A DNA stretch of 64,000 bases from Burkholderiales bacterium (GTDB lineage Bacteria; Pseudomonadota; Gammaproteobacteria; Burkholderiales; Burkholderiaceae_C): contig JADJDV010000007.1 in NCBI GenBank assembly GCA_016702555.1, positions 62,001-126,000 on the forward strand, in the 5' to 3' direction. Shown here piece by piece: positions 1 to 7,518 of the stretch. The position numbers were made by a program, and so were the translations under genes. How positions within the stretch are numbered: position 1 is the first letter of the stretch; each line of letters starts with the position of its first letter. Below the pieces are notes generated by a model that saw only the letters and a list, made by a program, of their open reading frames with translations, did no database searches and was not told the DNA's origin.

Positions 1-1435
1 AGATCGACACCGCCATCACCGCCGAGAACTGGCGGTAGATGTTGCCCACCGAGCCGGCAAAGAAGGCCAGCGGCACGAACACCGAGATCAGCACCACCGT
101 CACGCCGATGATGGCGCCCGATATCTGGCCCATGGCCTTGCGCGTGGCCTGCAAGGGCGGCAGGCCTTCTTCGCTCATGATGCGCTCGACGTTCTCGACC
201 ACCACGATGGCGTCGTCCACCACGATGCCGATCACCAGCACCATGCCGAACATGGTCAGCACGTTGATCGACATGCCAAACGCCAGCAGCGCGGCAAACG
301 TGCCCAGCAGCGCCACCGGCACCACGATGGTCGGGATGACGGTGTAGCGCCAGTTCTGCAGGAACAGGAACATCACCAGAAACACCAGCACGATCGCCTC
401 GAACAAGGTCTTGACCACCTCGGTGATCGAGATGCGCACGAAGTCGGACGAGTCGTACGGAATGGCCCAGGTCACGCCGGCCGGAAAGTAGCGCTCCAGC
501 TCGGTCATGCGCGTGCGCACCGCCTTGGCGGCCGCCAGCGCGTTGCCCGAGGTGGACAGCTGCACGCCCATGCCGGCGGCGGGCTGGCCGTTCAGGCGTG
601 CGGCGGTGGCGTAGCTTTGCGCGCCCAGCTCGACGCGTGCCACGTCCTTCAGGCGCACCGTGCTGCCGTCGGCGTTGGCACGCAGCGTGATGTTGCCAAA
701 CTGCTCCACCGTGCTGATCTGGCCCGGTACCACCACGGTGGCGCTCATGGTCTGGCCGCTGGCCAGCGGCAAGTCGCCCAGGCTGCCGGCCGACACCTGC
801 GCGTTCTGCTGCGCAATCGCACTGGCCACATCGGCAGGCGACAGGTTGTAGCTTTGCAGCTTGGTCGGCTCGATCCACACGCGCATGGCGCGCTCGGCGC
901 CAAACAACTGCACCTGGCCGATGCCGGGCAGACGCTGCAACTCGGGCAGCACGTTGCGCGAGGCGTAGTCGGACAGCGCGGTGATGTCGAAATTGGGGTC
1001 CGACGACGACAGCACCGTGAACAGCAGGAAGTTGCTGCGCGACTTGTCCACCCGCACGCCCTGCTGCACCACGGTGGTCGGCAGGCGCGGGCTGGCGCGC
1101 GACAGGCGGTTTTGCACGTCCACCTGCGCCAGGTCGGCGTTGGTGCCGGGCTCAAAGCTGAGCGTGATCGAGCCGGTGCCGTTGGCCTGCGCCACCGATT
1201 CCATGTAGGCGAGACCGGGCGAGCCGTTCATCTCACGCTCGATCACCGACAGCACGGCGTCTTCCAGCGTCTGCGCCGATGCGCCGGGGTAGGTGGCCGA
1301 CAGCACGATGGTGGGCGGCGCCACGCTGGGGTATTGCGCGATCGGCAGTTGGGTGATGGAGATGGCGCCCAGCACCATCACGAACAGGGCGATGACCCAC
1401 GCGAAGATGGGTCGGTCAATGAAGAACTTGGCCAT
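1..1435 (-). CDS. RND (HAE1-family) efflux pump inner-membrane subunit, N-terminal part
   Basis: This is the proton-driven inner-membrane pump of a tripartite drug efflux system. The gene runs off the left edge, so only about the first 478 residues are present. The start MAKFFIDRPIFAWVIALFVM is the classic first transmembrane helix of AcrB/MexB-type pumps. The helix GIVVDDAIVVVENVER contains the two adjacent aspartates of the proton relay. It begins about 20 bases after the adaptor gene, so the two form one operon read leftward. An outer-membrane channel gene could lie beyond the edge. The substrate cannot be told from the sequence. Confidence 0.93.
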   Translation of the reverse strand, partial: MAKFFIDRPIFAWVIALFVMVLGAISITQLPIAQYPSVAPPTIVLSATYPGASAQTLEDAVLSVIEREMNGSPGLAYMESVAQANGTGSITLSFEPGTNADLAQVDVQNRLSRASPRLPTTVVQQGVRVDKSRSNFLLFTVLSSSDPNFDITALSDYASRNVLPELQRLPGIGQVQLFGAERAMRVWIEPTKLQSYNLSPADVASAIAQQNAQVSAGSLGDLPLASGQTMSATVVVPGQISTVEQFGNITLRANADGSTVRLKDVARVELGAQSYATAARLNGQPAAGMGVQLSTSGNALAAAKAVRTRMTELERYFPAGVTWAIPYDSSDFVRISITEVVKTLFEAIVLVFLVMFLFLQNWRYTVIPTIVVPVALLGTFAALLAFGMSINVLTMFGMVLVIGIVVDDAIVVVENVERIMSEEGLPPLQATRKAMGQISGAIIGVTVVLISVFVPLAFFAGSVGNIYRQFSAVMAVSI

Positions 1436-1455
1436 GCGTCAGCTCTGGTCGGGCT

Positions 1456-2754
1456 TCAGCGCGAGGCCGCCGAAGCGGGCGCGGCGGGCGCCGCCGGTGC
1501 TGCGGGCGCCGCGCCGGATGCTGCTGTTTTAGGAGCTGCTGGCGCTTGTTGGACGGGCGCTGGCGCCTTGTTGGGCGTCCAAGGCACGGGCTTGACCACC
1601 TTGGCGCCCATCATCAGCTTCATGGCGCCTTCCACCATCACCTGCTCGCCGGGCTGCAGGCCCTCGGTCACGATCCACTGGGTGCCCTTTTGCCCGCCGA
1701 TCTTGACCGGGCGCGGCGCCACGGCGCCGTCGGGTGCCACCACCATCACGCTGTCGCCGTGCGATCCGCGCGTCACCGCCTGCTGAGGCAGCAGAATGGC
1801 GTTGTCCACCTCGGCCTGCTCGACGCGGGCGCGCACGTACATGCCAGGCATCAGCAGGCCGCCGGGGTTGGGCACCTCGGCGCGCAGGCTCACCTGGCCG
1901 GTGGCGGGGTCGACGCTCAGGTCGGTGAACAACAGGCGCGCCGTCTGGCCATAGGTCTGGCCGTTTTCCAGCAGCACCTGCACCTTGGCGGCTTCGGTGC
2001 CACCGGCGCGTGCCAGCTTGCCGGCTTGCAGCGCCTGGCGCAGCGCCATCACCTCGGCGGCCGACTGCGTGATGTTGAGGTACAGCGGGTTGATCTGCTG
2101 GATGGTCGCCAGCTGCGTGCCCTCCTGCGCGCTGACCAGCGCCCCCTCGGTCACCAGCGAGCGGCCAATGCGGCCCGAGATCGGCGCCGTCACCGTGGCG
2201 TAGCCCAGGCTGATGTCGGCCGTGCGCACGGCCGCGCGCCCGGCGGCCACCTGCGCCTGCGCGGCTTTTTCGGCCGCCACGGCGGCGTCGAACTCCTGCT
2301 TGCTCACCGCGTTGGCGGCCACCAGCGGGCGGTAGCGCGTGACCATGGCGCTGGCGTTGGCCAGCTGCGCCTGCGCCTGCGCCAGTTGCGCCTGCGCGCT
2401 CTGCTGCGTGGCCTGGTAGGGAGCCGAGTCGATCTGGTACAGCACCTGCCCGGCGCGCACATCGCTGCCTTCGGTGAACACGCGCTTGTTCAGGATGCCG
2501 GTCGCGCGTGCGCGCACCTGGGCCACGCGCGAGGGCTCCAGCCGGCCGGGCAGCTCGGTCGTCAGGCTCACCGTGCCGGGTTGCACCGTCACCACGCCCA
2601 CTTCGGGCGGCGGCGGCGCGCCGCCACCCGCACCGCCGGGCGCCGCGCCTTGTGGCTTGTCGCCACAGGCCACCAAGGCCATGGCCAGCAGCGCAGCGGC
2701 GCCAAGCGGAAGAAGACGGGGCGCCATCGGGCGGCGCAGGGCGGGCTGGGACAT
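1456..2754 (-). CDS. RND efflux periplasmic adaptor (membrane fusion) lipoprotein, AcrA/MexA type
   Basis: This 432-residue adaptor links the RND pump to an outer-membrane channel. The chosen ATG gives a short signal peptide ending in the lipobox LVAC before GDK, so it should be a lipoprotein. An upstream in-frame ATG exists but would bury the signal. The middle carries the biotinyl-lipoyl half motifs and an Ala/Gln-rich alpha hairpin (around residues 120-190), and the C-terminal half has the expected beta-barrel and membrane-proximal domains. The last ~35 residues are a low-complexity Ala/Pro tail encoded partly by a short palindromic sequence near 1520-1560. It is the first gene of the efflux operon. 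Confidence 0.93.
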   Translation of the reverse strand: MSQPALRRPMAPRLLPLGAAALLAMALVACGDKPQGAAPGGAGGGAPPPPEVGVVTVQPGTVSLTTELPGRLEPSRVAQVRARATGILNKRVFTEGSDVRAGQVLYQIDSAPYQATQQSAQAQLAQAQAQLANASAMVTRYRPLVAANAVSKQEFDAAVAAEKAAQAQVAAGRAAVRTADISLGYATVTAPISGRIGRSLVTEGALVSAQEGTQLATIQQINPLYLNITQSAAEVMALRQALQAGKLARAGGTEAAKVQVLLENGQTYGQTARLLFTDLSVDPATGQVSLRAEVPNPGGLLMPGMYVRARVEQAEVDNAILLPQQAVTRGSHGDSVMVVAPDGAVAPRPVKIGGQKGTQWIVTEGLQPGEQVMVEGAMKLMMGAKVVKPVPWTPNKAPAPVQQAPAAPKTAASGAAPAAPAAPAAPASAASR

Positions 2755-2876
2755 GGTTGTTCTCGGGCGGAGGAGCGGTGCGTAGAAGGGCAGGCAGCAG
2801 GCCGGCTGGGGCGACCGAAGGGCGTTGATCGTAGTCAACAAGCCCATGGACTGCATGACCAAAAGCGCCGGATTAT

Positions 2877-2898
2877 ACATACATTCTTGTATGTATGT
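2877..2898. promoter_or_regulatory. AcrR-box-like palindromic operator between adaptor and TetR genes
   Basis: Two perfect 8-base arms, ACATACAT and ATGTATGT, are separated by 6 bases. The site lies in the divergent promoter region, 48 bases before the TetR gene and 123 bases before the adaptor gene. It closely resembles the AcrR operator upstream of E. coli acrAB, which has the same TACATACATT half-site. The inference is that the divergent TetR protein binds here and represses both the pump operon and itself. Confidence 0.75.
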
Positions 2899-2945
2899 GG
2901 TAGAGTGCCGTCTCATGTTGATCCAACGCTGGTAGTTCTGACGCC

Positions 2946-3623
2946 ATGGCCCGCCGCACCAAGCAAGACGCGCAAGCCACGCGCGAAGCGCTGCTTGACG
3001 CCGCCGAACGCGTGTTCGAGCAGCGCGGTGTTTCGCGCACCTCGCTGAACCACATCGCCGAGGCGGCGGGGGTGACGCGCGGAGCGGTGTACTGGCACTT
3101 CAAGGACAAGGCCGACCTGTTCAACGCCATGATGGAGCGCGTCACCCTGCCGCTCGAATCGGAACTGGCCGGTGTGTATCAGGCGCCAGGAGACCCGATC
3201 GATGCGCTCGTCACTCGTCTGCTGCATTCTTTCGCGCAAATCGCGGGCGACGCGCGCACCCAGCGCGTACTGAACATCGCTGTGATGCTGGTCGAGCATG
3301 TCGAAGACCTGTGGCCGGTGCGCGATCGCCATGTGCAGATGGACCGCGCCAACGTCGAGCGGATGCGGCGGGTGCTGGAGCGCGCCAGCGCGCTGCGCCA
3401 GCAGCCGCTGCCCGCCGCCGCGCAGCCACTGGCCGAGGGACTGCACGCCATGGTGCGCGGGCTGGTCTACAGCTGGCTGCTGGAGCGCTCGTTTGATCTG
3501 GAGGCCACGGCGCGCACCGCGGTGGACGCTTACCTGGCCGGCATCGGCCTGCCGCGCCAGTTGCCGCTGGGCCCGCCGGCTCCTGAGCCTGAGCAATCGG
3601 GGATAATCGCCAGCTTGTCTTGA
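2946..3623 (+). CDS. TetR-family repressor of the efflux operon (AcrR/TtgR type)
   Basis: This 225-residue regulator has an N-terminal helix-turn-helix, roughly residues 10-60, with the pattern LLDAAERVFEQRGVSRTSL then GVTRGAVYWHFKDKADLF. The GAVYWHF recognition helix is typical of the AcrR/TtgR/MexZ group. The C-terminal domain should bind the drug ligand. It is divergent from the pump operon across a shared intergenic region that holds an AcrR-like palindrome. Release from DNA on ligand binding is family knowledge, not visible here. tRNA-Arg begins 4 bases after its stop. Confidence 0.92.
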   Translation: MARRTKQDAQATREALLDAAERVFEQRGVSRTSLNHIAEAAGVTRGAVYWHFKDKADLFNAMMERVTLPLESELAGVYQAPGDPIDALVTRLLHSFAQIAGDARTQRVLNIAVMLVEHVEDLWPVRDRHVQMDRANVERMRRVLERASALRQQPLPAAAQPLAEGLHAMVRGLVYSWLLERSFDLEATARTAVDAYLAGIGLPRQLPLGPPAPEPEQSGIIASLS

Positions 3624-3627
3624 AAAA

Positions 3628-3703
3628 GCGACTGTAGCTCAGTGGATAGAGTATCGGCCTCCGAAGCCGAGGGTCGTGGGTTCGATCCCCGCCAGTCGCG
3701 CCA
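3628..3703 (+). tRNA. tRNA-Arg (anticodon CCG), integration site of the element
   Basis: The 76-base cloverleaf has an acceptor stem GCGACTG paired with CAGTCGC. The anticodon stem TCGGC/GCCGA encloses the loop CTCCGAA, so the anticodon is CCG, for arginine. The T arm GTGGG-TTCGATC-CCCGC is standard, and CCA is encoded at 3701-3703. The 3' half from 3681 is duplicated at 12206, so this tRNA is the attachment site of the integrative element that follows. The tRNA stays intact after integration. Confidence 0.97.
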
Positions 3704-3778
3704 AATCACCGTCTCAAGAAGGCCCGTAACGTCCTATAACCCGCATGTTTCCTAGGCATGCGGGTTTTTTGTTGTCTC
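3681..3778. repeat. attL: direct repeat containing the tRNA-Arg 3' end and terminator
   Basis: The copy begins with the identical core TTCGATCCCCGCCAGTCG inside the tRNA T arm. It continues with high identity through the terminator hairpin to the shared GTCTCAG at its end. The partner is at 12206-12301. Against that copy it has two extra bases (the CG after the core) and a few substitutions. The arrangement is that of an integrase-generated tRNA attachment site. Confidence 0.85.
3738..3770 (+). terminator. Rho-independent terminator after tRNA-Arg
   Basis: A perfect 10-base stem, AACCCGCATG pairing with CATGCGGGTT, with a 9-base loop, is followed by a T run. It sits 35 bases after the tRNA and ends its transcript. 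A near-identical copy lies at 12261-12296 inside attR. Confidence 0.9.
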
Positions 3779-3803
3779 AGGCCGCATCACGTTCTACCAT
3801 CAC

Positions 3804-3866
3804 ATACCAACAATTTGTTGGTAGAACTGTTGGTATTTCGCCGGGTGGTCCGCCAGATACCAACAA
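3804..3866. promoter_or_regulatory. Cluster of four integrase arm-type-like sites (TTGTTGGTAT) at the left end
   Basis: Four copies of a decamer close to TTGTTGGTAT lie at 3804-3813 (reverse), 3815-3824, 3827-3836 and 3857-3866 (reverse). The first two form the perfect palindrome ACCAACAA-T-TTGTTGGT. Two more copies occur at the right end (12131-12152). Position next to both att sites and just before the integrase start suggests binding sites for the integrase, perhaps doubling as an autoregulatory operator. The role is inference. Confidence 0.6.
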
Positions 3867-3879
3867 ACAGGGGCGGCGC

Positions 3880-5121
3880 ATGGCACTCACGGACACCTTC
3901 GTAAAGAACGTCAAGCACTCCGGGCGAAAGGCTGGCGACAAGTACTCGGACGGCCAAGGGCTGTATCTGCACGTCATGGAGACCGGCAAGTATTGGCGGC
4001 TGGCCTACCGCTTCGCCGGCAAGCAAAAGACGCTGGCGATCGGTGTGTACCCGGCGGTCTCACTCTCCAAGGCCCGCAAAGCCCGCGACACGGCCCGTGA
4101 GCAACTGGCTGAGGGTATGGACCCGGCGGCGACGAAGCGGGCGGAGAAGGCTGCCAGGGCAGTTGCAGCGGCGAACACGTTCGAGGCGGTTGCCCGCGAG
4201 TTTCACGCCCTGAAGAAACCCGGGTGGTCGCCCAAGTACGCTGACAAGTGGCTGGGGCTCATGATCGGGACGTGGTTCCCGGCAATCGGCCGCCGACCCA
4301 TCACCGACATCAGATCAGCCGAGCTGCTGGCTACCCTGCGCAGGGTTGAGGCTGCAGGGACGATCGACAAGGCGCACACCCTCAAGCAGAACGCCGGCCA
4401 GGTGTTCCGCTACGGTGTCCAGACCGGGCGCTGCGAGCACGATCCGACTGCGGCGCTGACCGGCGCGCTGGCCCCGGTGGTGGTCACGCATGCCGCTGCG
4501 CTGACCGACCCGGTGAAGGTGGGCGAGCTGTTGCGGGCCATCGACGGCTATGGCGGTCATCCGGCAACGCGCGCGGCACTGCAACTGTCGGCACTGCTGT
4601 TCCAGCGACCCGGCAACATCCGGCAGCTTGAGTGGGCCTGGATCGACACCGAGAAGGCCATGATCACCATCCCGTACGCATCGATGAAGCGCACGGTTGA
4701 GGCCAAGCTCAACGGCCGGCCGCACTTCGTGCCGCTGGCGCCGCAGGCGGTGGCTGTCCTGGAGGGGCTTCGACCGCTGACGGGCGGCAGGCGCTACGTG
4801 TTCCCCAGCCTGCGCACTGGGGAACGGCCTATGTCCGACGCCACCATCAACGCGGCGCTGCGTCGGATGGGTTTCGCTGCCGATGAACAGAGCGCGCACG
4901 GATTCCGGGCGTTGGCGCGCACGCTGCTGGGCGAGGAACTGGACACCGAACCGGATTTCATTGAGGCCCAGCTTGCCCATGCGAAGTCCGGTCCGCTCGG
5001 TTCGGCCTATGACCGAACCTCGTTCATGCGCCAGCGCACCGCGATGATGATCCAGTGGGCCAACTACCTGGACAAGCTGCGCCGTGGGGCTGACGTGATC
5101 GAGCTGCGCCGGGCCGGGTAG
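3880..5121 (+). CDS. Tyrosine integrase, P4/DUF4102 type
   Basis: This 413-residue site-specific recombinase inserts and helps excise the element at tRNA-Arg. The N-terminal ~90 residues are the DUF4102 arm-binding domain (KYSDGQGLYLHVMETGKYW). A SAM-like core-binding domain follows. The catalytic domain shows the first arginine in QRPGNIRQLEW, the HGFRALAR box (HxxR), and the AYDRTSF tyrosine after LAHAK. The reading frame is open further upstream, but the ATG at 3880 gives the canonical MALTDTFVKN-type start of this family. It lies just inside attL, reading away from the tRNA. Confidence 0.95.
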   Translation: MALTDTFVKNVKHSGRKAGDKYSDGQGLYLHVMETGKYWRLAYRFAGKQKTLAIGVYPAVSLSKARKARDTAREQLAEGMDPAATKRAEKAARAVAAANTFEAVAREFHALKKPGWSPKYADKWLGLMIGTWFPAIGRRPITDIRSAELLATLRRVEAAGTIDKAHTLKQNAGQVFRYGVQTGRCEHDPTAALTGALAPVVVTHAAALTDPVKVGELLRAIDGYGGHPATRAALQLSALLFQRPGNIRQLEWAWIDTEKAMITIPYASMKRTVEAKLNGRPHFVPLAPQAVAVLEGLRPLTGGRRYVFPSLRTGERPMSDATINAALRRMGFAADEQSAHGFRALARTLLGEELDTEPDFIEAQLAHAKSGPLGSAYDRTSFMRQRTAMMIQWANYLDKLRRGADVIELRRAG

Positions 5122-5130
5122 GCGGCCGCG

Positions 5131-5340
5131 CGTCGGGGGCTTGCTGGGCCTCGCCTGGCATCCTCCGTGTGGGAACACCGACAGCGGCATCCTCCGTGTA
5201 GGCTCCACGTCGGGGGCTTGCCTGGCATTCGTCCGGTGTTCGTCGGGGGCTTGTCGGGGGTTTGTCGGGGCTTCCCGCGTGGTGCTTGTCGGGCGTCTGC
5301 CCGACGTTTGTCGGGGGCTTCCTGTGGGGCCTCCTGCGCC
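5131..5340 (+). repeat. Non-coding region with repeated GTCGGGGGCTT motif
   Basis: The 461 bases between the integrase and the AlpA-type gene hold no convincing gene. They contain four exact copies of GTCGGGGGCTT (at 5132, 5210, 5242 and 5310), degenerate copies at 5253 and 5263, and a duplicated CATCCTCCGTGT. Spacing is irregular. The GGGGGCTT core recurs at least eight more times in genes of the element. The function is unknown; candidates are a replication or recombination signal, or a protein-binding array. Confidence 0.6.
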
Positions 5341-5582
5341 CGAGGTGGGCGTGCAGGTGCGTTGCAGCCCCGTAGCGGGCCACGCCGTACCACTACATCC
5401 GACCCCCCTTGCATTCCAGAAATTGACCGATATGGTTTTTTTAAGCCTCACCTCATGCCGTGACAGACCACGCACGGCGTGAATGAGGTGAATTCGCCGG
5501 GGGTCGACAACGGCCCTAAGCAAGATGCTCGGCGTTGCGTAGGACGCGCTATTTCTCTGGACTGCAATCAGGAGGCGCAGCT

Positions 5583-5906
5583 ATGCGCACACTCAAACCC
5601 AAGCAAGCAACCGGCGCGAAGGACGTTCATGTCCCCGTGCCTTTCGAAAAACTCCCCGACGACGCCTATGTGCGGCAAGCGCAGCTTGTGCGCGGCTACC
5701 AAAGCAAGAAGGCCAAGAAGGCCAAGAAGCCGAAAGAGGCCAAGGAGCCCCAGCCCGTCGTTCTTCCGTTCAGCGCATCAACGCTGTGGCGCCTGGTGGG
5801 TGATGGGTCTTTCCCGAAGCCGATCAAGTTCTCGGAGAGGGTCACGGCCTGGCGCGTGGGCGACGTGCGCCGCTGGCTGGCCGAACAAGAGGCCATGACG
5901 GCTTGA
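5583..5906 (+). CDS. AlpA/excisionase-type DNA-binding regulator
   Basis: This 107-residue protein carries, at its C-terminus, the winged-helix pattern of AlpA regulators: FSASTLWRLVGDGSFPKPIKF, then AWRVGDVRRWLAEQ. Family members regulate the integrase or act as excisionases. The middle is a lysine-rich linker (KKAKKAKKPKEAKE), unusually basic and probably disordered. The start is fixed by AGGAGG a few bases upstream. It is the first gene of the element's likely operon. Confidence 0.85.
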   Translation: MRTLKPKQATGAKDVHVPVPFEKLPDDAYVRQAQLVRGYQSKKAKKAKKPKEAKEPQPVVLPFSASTLWRLVGDGSFPKPIKFSERVTAWRVGDVRRWLAEQEAMTA

Positions 5907-5915
5907 GGGGGTGGG

Positions 5916-6179
5916 ATGGACACAGACACCACCCCAAAAGAAACGCCCACCATGGGCGGAAACCACATGGCAGGCGGGGCTGGCACCTCGATTGTCACCG
6001 CAGGCACGGAGCACGGCAAGGCGTTCACAGCGTTGCAGGCGCAGCTCGCCATGAAAGGCCACTGGCTGCATGCGCTGCAAGACGGGGGCTTCCTGGTGGG
6101 GGCTTGGCATTTCAGCCGCACCCTGCCCGATCTGGAGGCCGTGCGCGCGTTCCTGGTGAAGGTCGGAGGTGCTGGATGA
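5916..6179 (+). CDS. Small element protein of unknown function
   Basis: This 87-residue protein begins 9 bases after the AlpA-type gene. The first ~30 residues are low-complexity (Thr, Gly), and the rest looks like one compact domain: AFTALQAQLAMKGHWLHALQ, then DLEAVRAFLVKVGGAG. Similar short proteins follow AlpA genes in P4-like islands, but I cannot name a function. It overlaps the next gene by an ATGA junction. Confidence 0.65.
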   Translation: MDTDTTPKETPTMGGNHMAGGAGTSIVTAGTEHGKAFTALQAQLAMKGHWLHALQDGGFLVGAWHFSRTLPDLEAVRAFLVKVGGAG

Positions 6180-6319
6180 AGCCCCCGATCACCACGGCGC
6201 TGCGCCGCATCTTCCGCTTCGTCCACCACCTGATCCGCCTGCGTTCGGTATCGCTGGCGCGGTGGGTGGATGAATACGAGAACCATCAACCGAGATTCGA
6301 GAAAGGAGGTGCACGATGA
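6176..6319 (+). CDS. Very small basic protein, unknown
   Basis: A 47-codon frame whose ATG overlaps the previous stop codon (ATGA) and whose stop overlaps the next ATG. The product is rich in Arg and aromatic residues (RRIFRFVHHLIRLRSVSLARW). The tight coupling and overlapping stop/start signals support translation. No family is recognised. Confidence 0.45.
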   Translation: MKPPITTALRRIFRFVHHLIRLRSVSLARWVDEYENHQPRFEKGGAR

Positions 6320-6619
6320 GCACCCCCAGCTTCACATCCCTGCGCCACGGCGGTACACTGGCCGCAAGCCAGCAATGGCCCGGTGCTAGTCACACCATTT
6401 CCGAAGCGGTAGCAACCCCCACCGACAAGCGGGGTTTTGTCACGTCTGAATCCTTGGCAGGCGCTGGTGTATCCGGCGGTTGCCTTCACGGTTTTGGGCG
6501 TGGGAGTGCCTATCCGCAAGGACGGCAGCACGGCTTCGGACGTGTGACTACACCCACGCCCACCCAATGCGCTAGTCACGCTGACGGTGGTTTTCAAGCT
6601 CTCGAAGGAGCGCAAAACC
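6316..6619 (+). ncRNA. Structured leader; candidate C4/CI-type regulatory RNA (overlaps a doubtful reading frame)
   Basis: About 300 bases separate two small genes. An open frame starts at 6316 behind GGAGGT but runs antagonistically through the next genes, so the sequence looks more like a structured RNA than a protein. Visible pairing includes AACCCC (in 6413-6419) with GGGGTT (6431-6436); a 9-base stem GGGCGTGGG (6496-6504) with CCCACGCCC (6554-6562) enclosing TCC-GCAA-GGA and a CACG/CGTG hairpin; and two copies of GCTAGTCAC (near 6384 and 6571). Phages P1/P7 and P4 have comparable C4/CI antisense RNAs upstream of replication genes. Identity is inference. Confidence 0.4.
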
Positions 6620-6952
6620 ATGACCACGAAACTCACCACGCCCGAGAAGGGCATCACCCCACTCAGCCTCGATACCAGCGTCGTCGGCAACTGGGATTCA
6701 AGCACTCCAGCATCGACAGTCAACCCGGATGCCAGTTTGTTGAATCAACTGTCCTGGCTGCACGCCCAGGTCGGGGAGATCAACGATCTGCTGTGGGGCT
6801 TCATTCAGTTGGACAGCGTGGAAGCGCAAGCCAGCATGGCACCGCCGCTGTGCCACTTCATCGAGAGTCGCACCACGGTGATGGTGCGGCTGCTGAACCA
6901 CCTGTGCCAGGCGCTGTGGGATGCCGAGCGCGCTACGACGGTGGAGGGCTGA
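6620..6952 (+). CDS. Hypothetical element protein (110 aa)
   Basis: The start is set by GAAGGAG 8-9 bases upstream. The N-terminal ~35 residues look unstructured, and the rest is predicted helical: LLNQLSWLHAQVGEINDLLW and SRTTVMVRLLNHLCQALW. No known domain is recognised. It lies just after the structured leader, so its translation may be controlled by that RNA. It is 3 bases from the next gene. Confidence 0.65.
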   Translation: MTTKLTTPEKGITPLSLDTSVVGNWDSSTPASTVNPDASLLNQLSWLHAQVGEINDLLWGFIQLDSVEAQASMAPPLCHFIESRTTVMVRLLNHLCQALWDAERATTVEG

Positions 6953-6955
6953 GCG

Positions 6956-7252
6956 ATGGACGCGCTGGATCACAACTACAGCAAAGGCACTCCGTTCAAG
7001 ATGCACGCGCACTATCGCAGGGACGCCGGATGCGACTACGCGGTCGATGTGCAAAGGGCTGCGCGCCTGATGCGTGGCATCCAGTCCTGCGTGGCCGTGC
7101 TGGCAACGGAGCGGCCCGAGACGCTGGAACTCAGCGGATACATCCGACCCGGCTTGATCGAGGCCATCGACGAGTTGGCGTTTGCCGTGATCTGCGAGCT
7201 GGACGACCTGAGCAAGACCATCAAGGCTCTCAAGCCCCAGTTGGGGCGGTGA
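6956..7252 (+). CDS. Hypothetical element protein (98 aa)
   Basis: A compact, mostly helical product with DVQRAARLMRGIQSCVAVLA and IDELAFAVICELDDLSKTIK. The length and arrangement resemble the preceding 110-residue protein, which suggests a pair, but no family is recognised. Its stop TGA overlaps the next ATG (TGATG), indicating translational coupling. Confidence 0.65.
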   Translation: MDALDHNYSKGTPFKMHAHYRRDAGCDYAVDVQRAARLMRGIQSCVAVLATERPETLELSGYIRPGLIEAIDELAFAVICELDDLSKTIKALKPQLGR

Positions 7253-7518
7253 TGTTCCGGTTGGCGATTTACACGGCCATCGAGCCAGGCATCTGCCTGC
7301 GCCACCGCCAGCCCCAGTCATTCGCCACGGCGAGTGACGCGGCTGCGGCCGGCGTGGCCTACCTGCGCCAGCACCCGATGGCGGTCGGCTTCGAGATCGA
7401 GCCGCCGGGTCTCGTTGCTGCGAACGACACCGCGATCAAGCGCCAGCGCGTGCAGCGCGCCATTGCCGCGCGCCGCAGCAAGCGAAGCGGGAAAGGGGGC
7501 GACCATGCAGGCCGTTGA
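7252..7518 (+). CDS. Hypothetical element protein (88 aa)
   Basis: The start overlaps the previous stop, and the end overlaps the primase gene by 14 bases. The product begins MFRLAIYTAIEPGICLRHRQ, contains an Ala-rich helix with AYLRQHPMAVGFEIEPPG, and has a strongly basic tail (KRQRVQRAIAARRSKRSGKG) that could bind nucleic acid. No family is recognised. Confidence 0.55.
   Translation: MFRLAIYTAIEPGICLRHRQPQSFATASDAAAAGVAYLRQHPMAVGFEIEPPGLVAANDTAIKRQRVQRAIAARRSKRSGKGGDHAGR

Noticed and set aside
5131..5340. Possible CRISPR array in the GTCGGGGGCTT repeats
   Set aside because: The repeats are only 11 bases long, spaced irregularly (32-78 bases) with no unique spacers of constant size and no cas genes.
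6316..7518. A 400-residue open frame covering the leader and three small genes
   Set aside because: It overlaps three well-coupled genes in another frame and lacks a coherent protein composition after the first ~90 codons.
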